Source: Segatella copri
GTDB taxonomy: Bacteria; Bacteroidota; Bacteroidia; Bacteroidales; Bacteroidaceae
Length of the DNA: 64,000 bases
Direction: 5' to 3'
NCBI RefSeq assembly: GCF_002224675.1
Contig: NZ_NMPZ01000001.1
Location: 248,001-312,000, forward strand
Shown: positions 55,751-64,000 of the stretch, piece after piece
How the letters are laid out: each line of letters starts with the position of its first letter
Numbering within the stretch: position 1 is the first letter of the stretch
Position numbers and translations under genes: made by a program
The notes under the pieces: generated by a model
Seen by the model: the letters and a program-made list of their open reading frames with translations, nothing else
Told to the model about the DNA's origin: nothing
Database searches by the model: none

Positions 55751-56389
55751 ATGAGCATGAAACAGATAGAAACACTCGTTTTTGATTATGGAGGTGTCAT
55801 CGTGAATATTGATGATGTCGCTGTTGTGAAAGCCATGGAGAGCCTGGGCGTTACGGCGTTCAAGCGACTAATCCATGTCCGCAAAATCAAGAGACTGATG
55901 CACCAATATATCAATGGTCTGGTGGCAGAAGCAGAAACATTGAAAGAGATGCTGAGCCTTTGCCGCAAAGGAACCACAACCGAGGATATTGAGAAAGTCC
56001 TGGAAGAGCTGTGTGGCAATCTGCCCGTGGAAAGACTGGAGACATTGGTCAAGCTTCGGAAGCGGTACAAGGTCTATCTGCTCAGCAACATCAACGACAC
56101 GCTTTGGCAGAAATCAGTTAGTCAGATGAATCAGCTGGGATATTCCACAGACGAGCTGTTTGATGAAGTCTTCCTCTCATACGCCATGCGGAAAGAGAAG
56201 CCATCCGTCGAAATCTATGAAGAGATGACGCAGCAGACAGGATTGAATCCTGCCACCACCCTCTATTTCGATGACCGTGCCGAGAATGCCGAAGCAGGCA
56301 GGCGTTTTGGTTTCCAGAGTGTACTAGTAAAGTCCAATCATCTGGAAGAGCATCTGGAATGGCAAGAAATTAACAAGAATATAGTGTAA
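55751..56389 (+). CDS. HAD-superfamily hydrolase
   Basis: 212 residues: VFDYGGVIVN (motif I, though the second Asp is G), LLSNIND (motif II), RKEKPSVEIYE (motif III Lys) and YFDDRAEN (motif IV). HAD-IA phosphatase type. Since the +2 aspartate of motif I reads YGG, hydrolase activity on ordinary phosphates may be altered, but this pattern is common in the group. Confidence 0.85.
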   Translation: MSMKQIETLVFDYGGVIVNIDDVAVVKAMESLGVTAFKRLIHVRKIKRLMHQYINGLVAEAETLKEMLSLCRKGTTTEDIEKVLEELCGNLPVERLETLVKLRKRYKVYLLSNINDTLWQKSVSQMNQLGYSTDELFDEVFLSYAMRKEKPSVEIYEEMTQQTGLNPATTLYFDDRAENAEAGRRFGFQSVLVKSNHLEEHLEWQEINKNIV

Positions 56390-56399
56390 AAGAATAGGT

Positions 56400-56642
56400 A
56401 TGATGACTATTGATACAACAAACCTCTGCTCGCATCTTCAAAAGAAGTTGTTTGAACCTGAGGGAGTATATTATCCTATCTGGCAAGCCATGCAGAACGA
56501 TAAGGAGTTGACTGCCGCGGTTCGCTCACGACAGCTTCATATCTATCGTAACGGCAAGAAGATTCTCATTCTCGCTGGCAAGGCTCAGCCGAAGATTATC
56601 AGAGAGGACAAACTGAACGAATTGATTAAGAAAATAATATAA
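56400..56642 (+). CDS. Small hypothetical protein
   Basis: 80 residues, soluble, no recognised domain (LHIYRNGKKILILAGKAQPK). Ends one base before the next gene, so likely co-transcribed with it. Confidence 0.6.
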   Translation: MMTIDTTNLCSHLQKKLFEPEGVYYPIWQAMQNDKELTAAVRSRQLHIYRNGKKILILAGKAQPKIIREDKLNELIKKII

Positions 56643-57383
56643 ATGATTAAGAAAGAAGAAGTTATATCTTTTGTATGGCAGCATATTCTGCTGCTCGTTT
56701 CGCTCTATGTAATGACTTTCGGAGTCGCAGCATGTGTGCGAAGTCAGTTAGGTTCAAGCGTTATTTCCACCATCCCTTACGTGATGGCTTCGGCAGGTAA
56801 GATGCTTGATTACATCCCAGGATGGACTATCGGCGGCTACACCATCATGATGAATGCGATCTTCGTGGTGCTGCAGATTCTGATTCTGAGAAGAAACTTC
56901 GAGTGGGTGCAACTCTTCCAGCTCGCTATCGGCTTTATCTTCGGAATGTTCATAGACCTCAATATGGTGCTTACACAGTGGATGGTTTCAGAAAATATCC
57001 TGGTCAATGCCCTTGTGCAGATTGCCGGTTGCACCATCCTCGGTTTCGGAATTGCCATGGAGGTGAAGTGCGGCTCAGTAACCATGCCTGGCGAGGGCAT
57101 TTCCATCGCCATTCACAAGGTTACCGGCTGGCCTTTCCCTAAAGCCAAGATTCGGGTGGACATCACGCTCGTGGTCTTGGCCGTCTTGTTCTGTTTCCTG
57201 CTTCTCGGTTCATGGAAATGGGAGATCGTGGGCATCGGAACGCTCTTCGCCATGGTCTATGTAGGTGTTACAGTTCGCCTATTCAACAAACATCTTGCAT
57301 GGTTCGACCGCCTGCTCCACTATCGTCCAGGTTGCCGAAGATATGTTTACGGACTGGCACGATACATAAGAAGACAGATGTAA
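56643..57383 (+). CDS. YczE/YitT-family membrane protein
   Basis: 246 residues with five or six membrane helices and the LGSSVISTIPYVMA and MPGEGISIAI segments typical of the YczE/DUF6198 group. Inner-membrane protein of unknown transport function. Confidence 0.82.
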   Translation: MIKKEEVISFVWQHILLLVSLYVMTFGVAACVRSQLGSSVISTIPYVMASAGKMLDYIPGWTIGGYTIMMNAIFVVLQILILRRNFEWVQLFQLAIGFIFGMFIDLNMVLTQWMVSENILVNALVQIAGCTILGFGIAMEVKCGSVTMPGEGISIAIHKVTGWPFPKAKIRVDITLVVLAVLFCFLLLGSWKWEIVGIGTLFAMVYVGVTVRLFNKHLAWFDRLLHYRPGCRRYVYGLARYIRRQM

Positions 57384-57419
57384 CGTCAAGATTATTTAAG
57401 TTCAACGGATAAAAAATAA

Positions 57420-57641
57420 ATGAATATGAATTTTCCGGAAATATATTCAGCAACAGGCATGATGGAGCTGATTCAGAAAATCGGCTTCCTCCCTAAACAC
57501 ATGGATGCTTCCGACCAGAGCATCGCCCGTTCCCTTTCACGCACGGCTGTAGTTCGCATCACACTTACTGAGCCACCAACCGGCAAGCGCAAACAATATG
57601 ATAAGGAAGGCGTGGAAATGAAATATGGAAGAATGGAATAA
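57420..57641 (+). pseudogene. Truncated copy of the AlkZ-related gene
   Basis: The first 25 codons, MNMNFPEIYSATGMMELIQK, match the 63160 gene nearly exactly, then the sequence diverges (KHMDASDQSIARSLSRTAVV). A partial duplicate joined to unrelated DNA. Confidence 0.75.
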
Positions 57642-57701
57642 ATCTCCGATAATGGTAAAATCTTCCGAAAACCAGGTATAAGCTCTTTTAGAGAATGTGC
57701 G

Positions 57702-57775
57702 TATCTTTGCATAAGATAAGCTGCACTCGGCAATTTGAAAGCAAGCTTTCATTGCGCTCATTTGCATTATCTTTG
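57702..57775 (+). promoter_or_regulatory. Two -7 boxes TATCTTTG upstream of the AraC gene
   Basis: 57702-57709 and 57768-57775; the second lies 37 bases before the start codon. -33 sides are weak for both. Confidence 0.55.
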
Positions 57776-57812
57776 CCCCCAAGAAATTTAGAAATTTAAA
57801 AGGCTTAGGATT

Positions 57813-58703
57813 ATGAAGGAATTATTCTTTAATACCATACAGGATTTCAACGACTTTATAGGGGTGAAAACGCTTCATCCCCTGATAAGCGTTGTGCGTG
57901 TGGAGAACACCTCTCCTATACAGGAGGCTGTGCATCACTACGGACTTTATGCCCTCTTTCTGAAGGAAAACAAGGGCTGCAAATTGTCATACGGCAGAAC
58001 AGAATATGATTTTGACGAGATGACCGTCACCTCGTTTGCTCCGGGACAGTCGATTAAGGTTGAACCCATTCCTGGAGTACCGCTTGCCAAATATACGGTA
58101 TTGGCTTTCCATCCCGAGTTGCTCAACCGCACCCAGCTTGGCAAGAACATCTCCCGCTATGAGTTCTTCGACTATACAAGCAACGAAGCACTACATCTAT
58201 CCGCTGCCGAGGTAAACATCTTCCGTGACGTACTCTCAATGATTAAGCAGGAACTTCAGCATCCTATAGATAGGCATTCGCGTGAACTCATCGTTTCTAA
58301 CATAGAGTTGCTGCTGAACTATTGTCTGCGTTTCTACGACCGCCAGTTTATCACTCGCGAGGAGATCAATCATTCGGTGGTAAAAAAGTTCATCTCTCTG
58401 CTCGATGAATACATTGTCAGGAAAGCGGAGCATGAAGGGCTGCCTACCGTAGCCTACTTTGCCGACAAATGCTGCTATTCTACCAAATATTTCGGTGAAT
58501 TAGTCAAGACTGAGACTGGCAGAACCGCAAAGAGTCTGATCAACGACCGACTGCTTTCTGCAGCCCGCCAACTACTTGTAGATGAAACCTTAACCATTAC
58601 ACAAGTCAGCCAGCGCCTCGGCTTTGAATATTCTCAGCACTTCGTCCGCTTTTTCAAGGCACAGACGGGAAAGACTCCAAGCGAGTACCGCAAAACTGCT
58701 TAA
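57813..58703 (+). CDS. AraC-family transcriptional regulator
   Basis: 296 residues: N-terminal cupin-like sensing part (1-170) and C-terminal double HTH (about 195-296; ARQLLVDETLTITQVSQRLG and FEYSQHFVRFFKAQTGKTPS). It probably controls the following decarboxylase/cupin and aldo/keto reductase genes; the ligand is unknown. Confidence 0.92.
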   Translation: MKELFFNTIQDFNDFIGVKTLHPLISVVRVENTSPIQEAVHHYGLYALFLKENKGCKLSYGRTEYDFDEMTVTSFAPGQSIKVEPIPGVPLAKYTVLAFHPELLNRTQLGKNISRYEFFDYTSNEALHLSAAEVNIFRDVLSMIKQELQHPIDRHSRELIVSNIELLLNYCLRFYDRQFITREEINHSVVKKFISLLDEYIVRKAEHEGLPTVAYFADKCCYSTKYFGELVKTETGRTAKSLINDRLLSAARQLLVDETLTITQVSQRLGFEYSQHFVRFFKAQTGKTPSEYRKTA

Positions 58704-58803
58704 ATACAAGGAAGCATATATAGAATAACTGTTATTTTTACATCGTAGATGTTTTCTGGAGAAGAATTTGAAAATATGGAGAAGAATTAAAAAAAATGAT
58801 ACA

Positions 58804-59562
58804 ATGAAGAAAATAGTACAGACAGCAGGGCGCACCCAACTGGGTGAGTTTGCCCCGGAGTTCGCCCACCTCAACGACGACATCCTCTTCGGAGAAGTAT
58901 GGAGCCGCAATGACCTGCTTTCATTGCGCGACCGCAGTTTGGTAACAATTACTTCGCTCATCAACCAGGGAATCACCGACAGCTCGCTGAAATATCACTT
59001 GCAGTCGGCAAAGAATAACGGAATTACCCGCACGGAAGCGGCAGAGATCATCACCCACATCGCCTTCTACGCCGGCTGGCCAAAAGCCTGGGCAGCATTC
59101 AATCTGGCAAAGGAGGTATGGAACGAAGATGTGAAAGGAGAAGACGCCAAGGCAGCTTTCCAGCGCGAGATGATATTCCCTATTGGCGAACCCAACACAG
59201 CTTACGCCAAATACTTCAAAGGCAACAGTTATCTGGCACAAATATCCAACAGTCAGATACCTTTCTTCAACGTAACCTTTGAGCCTGGTTGCCGTAACAA
59301 CTGGCACACGCACCACGCCACAAAGGGTGGCGGACAAATGCTGGTAGGTGTAGCCGGACGTGGCTGGTATCAGGAAGAAGGCAAGCCTGCGCAGGAAATC
59401 CTCCCCGGCACAGTCATCCATATTCCAGCCAACGTGAAGCATTGGCATGGTGCCGCAAAAGACAGCTGGTTTGCCCACCTCGCCTTTGAAATACCTGGCG
59501 AGAACACATCCAACGAGTGTCAGGAGGCTGTGAGCGATGAGGAATATAACAAGATAAAATAA
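58804..59562 (+). CDS. Carboxymuconolactone decarboxylase + cupin fusion
   Basis: 252 residues from the ATG at 58804. The N-terminal AhpD/CMD-like domain (DRSLVTITSLINQGI, HIAFYAGWPKAWAA; no CxxC, so not a peroxidase of AhpD type) is joined to a C-terminal cupin with metal ligands in WHTHHATKGGGQML and HWHGAAKDSW. The function is probably in a small-molecule oxidation/reduction response with the next gene. Confidence 0.88.
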   Translation: MKKIVQTAGRTQLGEFAPEFAHLNDDILFGEVWSRNDLLSLRDRSLVTITSLINQGITDSSLKYHLQSAKNNGITRTEAAEIITHIAFYAGWPKAWAAFNLAKEVWNEDVKGEDAKAAFQREMIFPIGEPNTAYAKYFKGNSYLAQISNSQIPFFNVTFEPGCRNNWHTHHATKGGGQMLVGVAGRGWYQEEGKPAQEILPGTVIHIPANVKHWHGAAKDSWFAHLAFEIPGENTSNECQEAVSDEEYNKIK

Positions 59563-59583
59563 CAACTATAAGATTTTACAATT

Positions 59584-60444
59584 ATGAAGAAGATAAAGTT
59601 AAGCAATGGCGTGGAAATGCCGCAATTGGGATATGGTGTTTATCAGGTGGAACCTGATGAGTGTGAGCGTTGCGTGCTGGATGCTCTCAGCGTGGGCTAT
59701 CGGATGATAGATACGGCACAGGCTTATCTCAACGAGGAAGCCGTGGGCAACGCATGGAAGAAGAGCGGTGTGAATCGTGATGAGATTTTCCTCGTTTCCA
59801 AGGTCTGGCCTTCCAACTATGGCGACGGACAGACTATGAAGAGCATCGATGAGAGTCTGCGCAAACTGCAGACCGACTACATCGACCTGATGCTCCTCCA
59901 CCAGCCTTACTGCGACCGCTACGGTGCCTATCGTGACTTGGAAAAAGCTTACAAGGCAGGAAAGGTTCGTGCCATCGGAGTGAGCAACTTTTTCCCTGAT
60001 CATCTTATAGACCTGGCTTCCAACATGGAGATTGCACCGATGGTTAATCAGATGGAGACGCATGTGTTCAACCAGCAGCACGAGACCCGAAAATTCATGG
60101 ATGAGTTTGGCACCAAGCTCATGGCATGGGCTCCTTTGGCAGAAGGACAGAACGGACTGTTCACCAACCCTACCCTCACCCAGATTGGCGAGAAATATGG
60201 CAAGACTGCCGCACAGGTAGCCTTGCGCTGGCTGTTGCAGAGCGATGTAATCATCATCCCGAAGACTGTTCACAAGGAACGAATGCAGGAGAATCTGAAC
60301 CTCTTCGATTTCGAACTTGATGCTGAGGACATGCAGAAGATTGCTGAGCTCGACACCGCCCACAGTCTCTTCCTTGACCATCATAGCGGAGAAACGACCA
60401 AGCAGTTTATGGAGTGGAGAGCTGTGGTGAAACCAACAGAATAA
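59584..60444 (+). CDS. Aldo/keto reductase
   Basis: 286 residues. Tetrad visible: D in MIDTAQAY, Y in the same motif, K in LVSKVW, H in LLHQPY; the NADPH-binding IPKTVHKERM lies near 225-235. Starts 21 bases after the CMD-cupin gene. NADPH-dependent reduction of an aldehyde or ketone. Confidence 0.93.
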   Translation: MKKIKLSNGVEMPQLGYGVYQVEPDECERCVLDALSVGYRMIDTAQAYLNEEAVGNAWKKSGVNRDEIFLVSKVWPSNYGDGQTMKSIDESLRKLQTDYIDLMLLHQPYCDRYGAYRDLEKAYKAGKVRAIGVSNFFPDHLIDLASNMEIAPMVNQMETHVFNQQHETRKFMDEFGTKLMAWAPLAEGQNGLFTNPTLTQIGEKYGKTAAQVALRWLLQSDVIIIPKTVHKERMQENLNLFDFELDAEDMQKIAELDTAHSLFLDHHSGETTKQFMEWRAVVKPTE

Positions 60445-60489
60445 AGAGGCAATTACTCCTTCTATGTTGCATTATAAAGCAAAGAACGT

Positions 60490-60989
60490 ATGACTTCACT
60501 TCAAGAAAGACTGTTCGCCATGCAGGATAAGCAGTATGCTGCTTTCCAGGCCAAACTGACACCGGGAGTGCCTGTGGAGAGTTTCATAGGCATTCGTGTG
60601 CCTGTGCTTCGCAAGTTCGCAAAAGAGTTTACAAAGGAGGCAGAATGTGAGGATTTCCTTCATCAGCTTCCTCACGAATACTACGATGAGAATATGCTTC
60701 ATGGTCTCCTCATTTCCGAGGTGAAGGACTACGAGGAATGCATTCGTCTTACTGAGAAATTCCTGCCTTTCGTGGATAACTGGGCAGTTTGCGACATCAT
60801 GTCTCCGAAGGTGTTTGCCAAACACAAGGAGGAGCTATTGGCGAAGATCAAGACTTGGAGTAAATCGCCACACGTTTATAAAACCGCCTTGCTCCCTGGA
60901 CGCACAACAAGACCATCCAGAAGGCCATCGAGAGCTACAGAATCACGCTCGAGCAGAAGGAATATCTGCGGACATTGAAGATAAAATAA
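60490..60989 (+). pseudogene. DNA alkylation repair (AlkD-like) gene with internal deletion
   Basis: The first 130 codons match the intact start at 63838 (MTSLQERLFAMQDKQYAAFQ). After SKSPHVYK an internal stretch is deleted and the frame shifts; the true end, HNKTIQKAIESYRIT then EQKEYLRTLKIK, is in another frame and stops at 60989. Inactive copy. Confidence 0.85.
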
Positions 60990-61042
60990 AAGGAAAAATT
61001 AGGAATAGGCGAATAACCATGCATTGTACATTCTATCATCCC

Positions 61043-61190
61043 GTACAAAAGCACCACAATCAGCAATATTTGTGGTATTTTTGTACCAAAATAGCTATAA
61101 AACTGTTGAAATTTATTAAAAATGAGTGAATTTAAAAAGTTTTCCGTACAAAAGTACCACAATTAAAAATATTTGTGGTATTTTTGTACC
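61043..61190. promoter_or_regulatory. Two copies of an operator-like inverted repeat
   Basis: Each copy: GTACAAAA(A/G)(T/C)ACCACAA, spacer, TTTGTGGTATTTTTGTAC. Copy 1 61043-61086, copy 2 61146-61189. In copy 2 the -7 box TATTTTTG (61179-61186) lies inside the right arm. Fits autorepression by the following AbiEi-type protein. Confidence 0.72.
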
Positions 61191-61208
61191 AAAATTAGAA
61201 GAACAATT

Positions 61209-61772
61209 ATGGAAACAAAGAATTCATTCATATCATCAGCAAGCGTCAAAGTACAAGGACGAACAGCTTACTACAAGATGTTGGAAGCCGTTCGCCAAGG
61301 TGAACTGATTCAGGTTTGCCGTGGCGTATATGCTAACATAGACCAATTGTCAGCATGTATGGTTGATATTGAGTCTATTGTTCCCAACGGAATCCTCTGC
61401 CTTTGGTCTGCCTGGAATATCCATCAGCTTACGACATCCTTGCCGCAGACTTATCATGTCGCCATTAAAAGGGATAGAAAAGTTAAAGTACCTTCATTCC
61501 CAAAGATAGAGCTCCATCACTATACTGCCAATATTCTTGAAATCGGCGTGATGGAGAAAGTCATAGATGGATTTCAGGTAAAGGTATATGATGTAGAACG
61601 ATGCGTATGCGATGCAGTAAAGTTCCGCAACAAGGTGGGCATTGATGTCTGTTCTGAAATCATCGATAACTATCTTTCCAGACCAGAAAGAAATATCAGT
61701 AAACTAATGGATTATGCCAGACAATTGCGTGTTGGCAATATCCTGGAAAATTATCTACAAGTGAAGCTATGA
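61209..61772 (+). CDS. AbiEi-type antitoxin/regulator, orphan
   Basis: 187 residues from METKNSFISS. N-terminal winged-helix (about 10-50), then the AbiEi-like C-terminal part (PNGILCLWSAWNIHQL, YDVERCVCDAVKFRN, IDNYLSR). In complete type IV systems this protein represses its operon and pairs with the nucleotidyltransferase toxin AbiEii; no AbiEii follows. It may serve only as a regulator or immunity-like antitoxin. Confidence 0.78.
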   Translation: METKNSFISSASVKVQGRTAYYKMLEAVRQGELIQVCRGVYANIDQLSACMVDIESIVPNGILCLWSAWNIHQLTTSLPQTYHVAIKRDRKVKVPSFPKIELHHYTANILEIGVMEKVIDGFQVKVYDVERCVCDAVKFRNKVGIDVCSEIIDNYLSRPERNISKLMDYARQLRVGNILENYLQVKL

Positions 61773-61785
61773 GTAAAGAACTATT

Positions 61786-62226
61786 ATGACACAAGATACT
61801 TCTATATATTACGTTTGGATAGGTGGTTCATGTGATTATGGCCATAAAGAGCGAGCCGGTGGTGCTGCCGTTGTGATTGAGCATAACGGCAACATCATCA
61901 GCCGTGATGTAATCAGCGACCTACACACCACGGAGTTCCGAATGATGCTAACCCTCATGGTGAAAGTAATGCAGGAAATACCGGATGGTTCCGACATTCT
62001 CTTCCTGACCAACGCTGCCTATATTCAGAACTTTGACAAGACTCCAACGGCTAAATCAGCCAATCCTGACTTGATCATTCAATGCATCAAGGAAAAGAAA
62101 AGGCACAACTCTGTCGGGGTCAAGATTGTGCAATACCACAAAAGCCCATTACTGATAGAAACCCACGATAGGGCTACGGAAGCAATGGCTAAGACAAGAA
62201 AGGAGTTTCATCAGAAAAACAAATGA
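61786..62226 (+). CDS. RNase H-like protein
   Basis: 146 residues with an RNase H-fold pattern: YVWIGGSCDYGHKERAGGAA in place of YTDGSC, TEFRMMLTLMVK for the E-containing helix, FLTNAAYIQN and late HDRATEAMA. The first catalytic D is replaced by G, so it may be catalytically weak. Close to the AbiEi gene (14 bases). Confidence 0.7.
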   Translation: MTQDTSIYYVWIGGSCDYGHKERAGGAAVVIEHNGNIISRDVISDLHTTEFRMMLTLMVKVMQEIPDGSDILFLTNAAYIQNFDKTPTAKSANPDLIIQCIKEKKRHNSVGVKIVQYHKSPLLIETHDRATEAMAKTRKEFHQKNK

Positions 62227-62247
62227 ATGTTTAGAGGCTTTTCCGGT

Positions 62248-62275
62248 CATTAAGGTCATTACGGTCATTAAGGAT
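62248..62275. repeat. GTCATTAAGG-type repeats
   Basis: Three units (one GTCATTACGG) upstream of DUF1294. Confidence 0.65.
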
Positions 62276-62321
62276 TTCCGGTTATTTAGAATAAAAAAGA
62301 TGTAACAACAGAAAATTGAGC

Positions 62322-62600
62322 ATGAACACATTACATAGTTATCTCGCCTACTATCTCCTTGCCATCAATGCAGTTACATTCATCGTGTACGGCATTGACA
62401 AATACAAGGCTAAGAAAGCCAAGTGGCGCATTTCGGAAGCCACGCTTTTGCTGCTGGCTGTACTTGGAGGAAGCATCGGGACATGGATGGGAATGAATGT
62501 CTGGCACCATAAGACGATGCACAAGAAATTCAAATACGGCATTCCTGCCATTCTGCTGATACAGATTGCGCTGATGGCGTATTTACACATGAATCAATAA
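62322..62600 (+). CDS. DUF1294 membrane protein
   Basis: 92 residues, three hydrophobic segments, with YGIDKYKAKKAKWRISEATL and GTWMGMNVWHHKTMHKKF, the conserved core of DUF1294. Function unknown. Confidence 0.88.
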   Translation: MNTLHSYLAYYLLAINAVTFIVYGIDKYKAKKAKWRISEATLLLLAVLGGSIGTWMGMNVWHHKTMHKKFKYGIPAILLIQIALMAYLHMNQ

Positions 62601-62637
62601 CATCATAAAGAACGAAAATTTTCATAGAAATAAACTG

Positions 62638-63153
62638 ATGGAAACAGAAAGAATTTTACTCCGCCATTGGCAGGAATCGGATGCAGAGGCACTCTTCAAG
62701 TACGCCTCCGACCCTGATGTGGGACCTCGTGCAGGATGGCCAGCACATAAGTCTGTAGAGGAAAGTCGGGAGATAATCCGGACATTCTTCCATAATGAAA
62801 CGACAAGGGCGATTGTACTGAAAGAGACTGGCGAGGCTATCGGATGCATCGGCTACTACACCCATGAAACCAGCAACATCCCTATCGGAGAAAACGACTG
62901 TGAGGTAGGCTACTGGGTAGGAAAACCCTACTGGAACAAAGGAATCTGCACCGAAGCCTTGAAACTGATGCTCGACTACTGCATCCAAGTAAAGCATTTT
63001 GAAAACATCTGGGCAGACCATTTCACTGGAAATCCAGCATCAGGAAAGGTCATGGTGAAATGCGGTTTCTCTGACACCGGAATGCTGAACAGATGCAGCC
63101 AGCTTGTGGGTGGCGACAAGGATATGGTTAAAGTGTTTAAGTACAAAGGATAA
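62638..63153 (+). CDS. GNAT N-acetyltransferase (RimJ/RimL type)
   Basis: 171 residues: TERILLRHWQESDAEALFKY at the start, EVGYWVGKPYWNKGICTEAL with the acetyl-CoA loop, and GNPASGKVMVKCGF at the end. Substrate unknown. Confidence 0.93.
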   Translation: METERILLRHWQESDAEALFKYASDPDVGPRAGWPAHKSVEESREIIRTFFHNETTRAIVLKETGEAIGCIGYYTHETSNIPIGENDCEVGYWVGKPYWNKGICTEALKLMLDYCIQVKHFENIWADHFTGNPASGKVMVKCGFSDTGMLNRCSQLVGGDKDMVKVFKYKG

Positions 63154-63159
63154 AAATAA

Positions 63160-63834
63160 ATGAACATGAATTTTCCAGAAATATATTCAGCAACAGGCAT
63201 GATGGAGCTGATTCAGCAGATCGGCTTCCTCCCTCTTCTTGATAGCGGCATTGAAGGATTCTCTGCCGAAGACATCGTAGCAGAAGACTGCGGTTACGTA
63301 AGACTTCCTGAAGGCGGTTGGGACTGGCCGCTATGGAAATGGAAGGGCGAGATCGTTCAGGAAATGCCGTGTATGTACGGAAAGTTCTTTAACAAGAAAG
63401 CAGGATTCATCAGCCAGGAATGGTGGCCGGACTTCTGTAACTATAGAAGAAGCAAATACCCTCGCCCAGATGATGAGTCAATAGAAGGAGCCATTCTCTG
63501 CACGCTTCAATCTACTGGCAGTCTCATCACGAGAGAACTGCGGGCAGCCTGCGGTTTCACGGGCAAGGGAATGAGAAGCAAGTTTGACGGTTATCTCACC
63601 CGACTGGAAATGGCGACTTACATCGTGACCGAAGATTTCATCTATCCTCGTGACAAGCACAATCACGAATATGGCTGGGGTTGGTCGCTGCTCAATACTC
63701 CCGAAAATCTCTATGGCTGGGAGGCTTGCCAATGCAACCGAACTCCAGAAGAGTCTCAACAGAGGATTTTAGAGCATCTGAAAGAAATCCTGCCTGATGC
63801 TTCGGATAAACAGATCATTAAATTAATTGGATAA
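63160..63834 (+). CDS. AlkZ-related winged-helix protein
   Basis: 224 residues. DCGYVRLPEGGWDWPLWKWK and GWGWSLLNTPENLYGWEACQ with RELRAACGFTGKGMRSKFDG fit the AlkZ-related (YcaQ-like) group, shorter than true AlkZ glycosylase. It is next to an AlkD-like gene, which supports a DNA repair role. The catalytic QxQ motif of AlkZ is not evident. Confidence 0.72.
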   Translation: MNMNFPEIYSATGMMELIQQIGFLPLLDSGIEGFSAEDIVAEDCGYVRLPEGGWDWPLWKWKGEIVQEMPCMYGKFFNKKAGFISQEWWPDFCNYRRSKYPRPDDESIEGAILCTLQSTGSLITRELRAACGFTGKGMRSKFDGYLTRLEMATYIVTEDFIYPRDKHNHEYGWGWSLLNTPENLYGWEACQCNRTPEESQQRILEHLKEILPDASDKQIIKLIG

Positions 63835-63837
63835 AAA

Positions 63838-64000
63838 TGACTTCACTTCAAGAAAGACTGTTCACCATACAGGATAAGCAGTATGCTGCTTTCCAAGCTA
63901 AACTGACACCGGGAGTGCCTGTGGAGAGTTTCATAGGCATTCGTGTGCCTGTGCTTCGCAAGTTCGCAAAAGAATTTACAAAGGAGGCAGAATGTGAGGA
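63838..64000 (+). CDS. DNA alkylation repair protein, 5' part
   Basis: The first 54 codons (MTSLQERLFTIQDKQYAAFQ ...) run off the window end. Almost identical to 60490-60650, so this is likely the functional AlkD-like gene, a HEAT-repeat DNA glycosylase type. Confidence 0.85.

Noticed and set aside
1..64000. tRNA, rRNA or tmRNA genes
   Set aside because: I found no cloverleaf with tRNA anticodon arms or rRNA sequence; the 19510 structure lacks T-loop and CCA-end features.

Overview
The window looks like chromosome of a gut Bacteroidota close to Prevotella/Segatella copri. The evidence is Bacteroidales-type promoters (-33 TTTG, -7 TAnnTTTG), a Nudix-type arabinose regulator, a short 'smalltalk' protein beside an HU-like gene, BT4734/VirE-type proteins and Rhs core sequence of the Prevotella type. 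I had no database access; all family names come from motif recognition.

Layout. (1) 1-9.9 kb is an L-arabinose locus on the + strand: SSS sodium-sugar symporter (cut by the window edge), Nudix-AraR regulator, araD, araA, araB, secreted GH51 arabinofuranosidase and transketolase. Arabinose is freed from arabinan, imported, isomerised, phosphorylated, epimerised to xylulose-5-P and passed to the pentose phosphate pathway. rpiB, a nucleoside phosphorylase and mnmE follow. (2) 13.0-19.8 kb, immediately 3' of mnmE, is a mobile-element module: a four-HTH zinc-finger protein, tyrosine integrase, a membrane protein, an HTH (Xis-like) protein, a DUF3987 helicase-like protein, a DUF6371/primase-like protein, then a cloverleaf-like structure and two iteron-like repeats. 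(3) 19.8-39.9 kb is an AT-rich mosaic. Nearly all genes are on the - strand and resemble polymorphic-toxin immunity genes (lipoproteins, small membrane proteins, an Imm11-like protein), preceded by short or broken Rhs toxin tips. The units are separated by eight copies of one repeat (called R below). Most copies carry a -strand -7 promoter box, and several also carry a start-codon leader (MTDKIEKKE). R is followed on its other side by pieces of a tyrosine recombinase plus an NlpE-like lipoprotein, or by pieces of a serine recombinase. ORF6N genes, an IS4-type element with a 9-bp target duplication, and transposase debris are scattered in it. (4) 40.3-46.2 kb holds an amidase, a DUF5675-like protein, a BT4734/DUF3987 protein and hypotheticals. 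(5) 46.2-52.4 kb is a complete type I restriction-modification system (hsdM-hsdS-hsdR, - strand). (6) 52.4-64 kb is ordinary chromosome: lipoprotein, HU-like protein plus smalltalk peptide, hydrolases, YitT/YczE-like membrane protein, AraC regulator with a carboxymuconolactone decarboxylase-cupin protein and aldo/keto reductase, an orphan AbiEi-type antitoxin, an RNase H-like protein, DUF1294, GNAT, and an AlkZ-related/AlkD pair with decayed partial copies upstream.

The most interesting part is region 3. It appears to be a recombination-built store of toxin tips and immunity genes, comparable in logic to the acquired interbacterial defence (AID/rAID) clusters of Bacteroidales, in which a portable promoter/start module has been joined to several unrelated reading frames.
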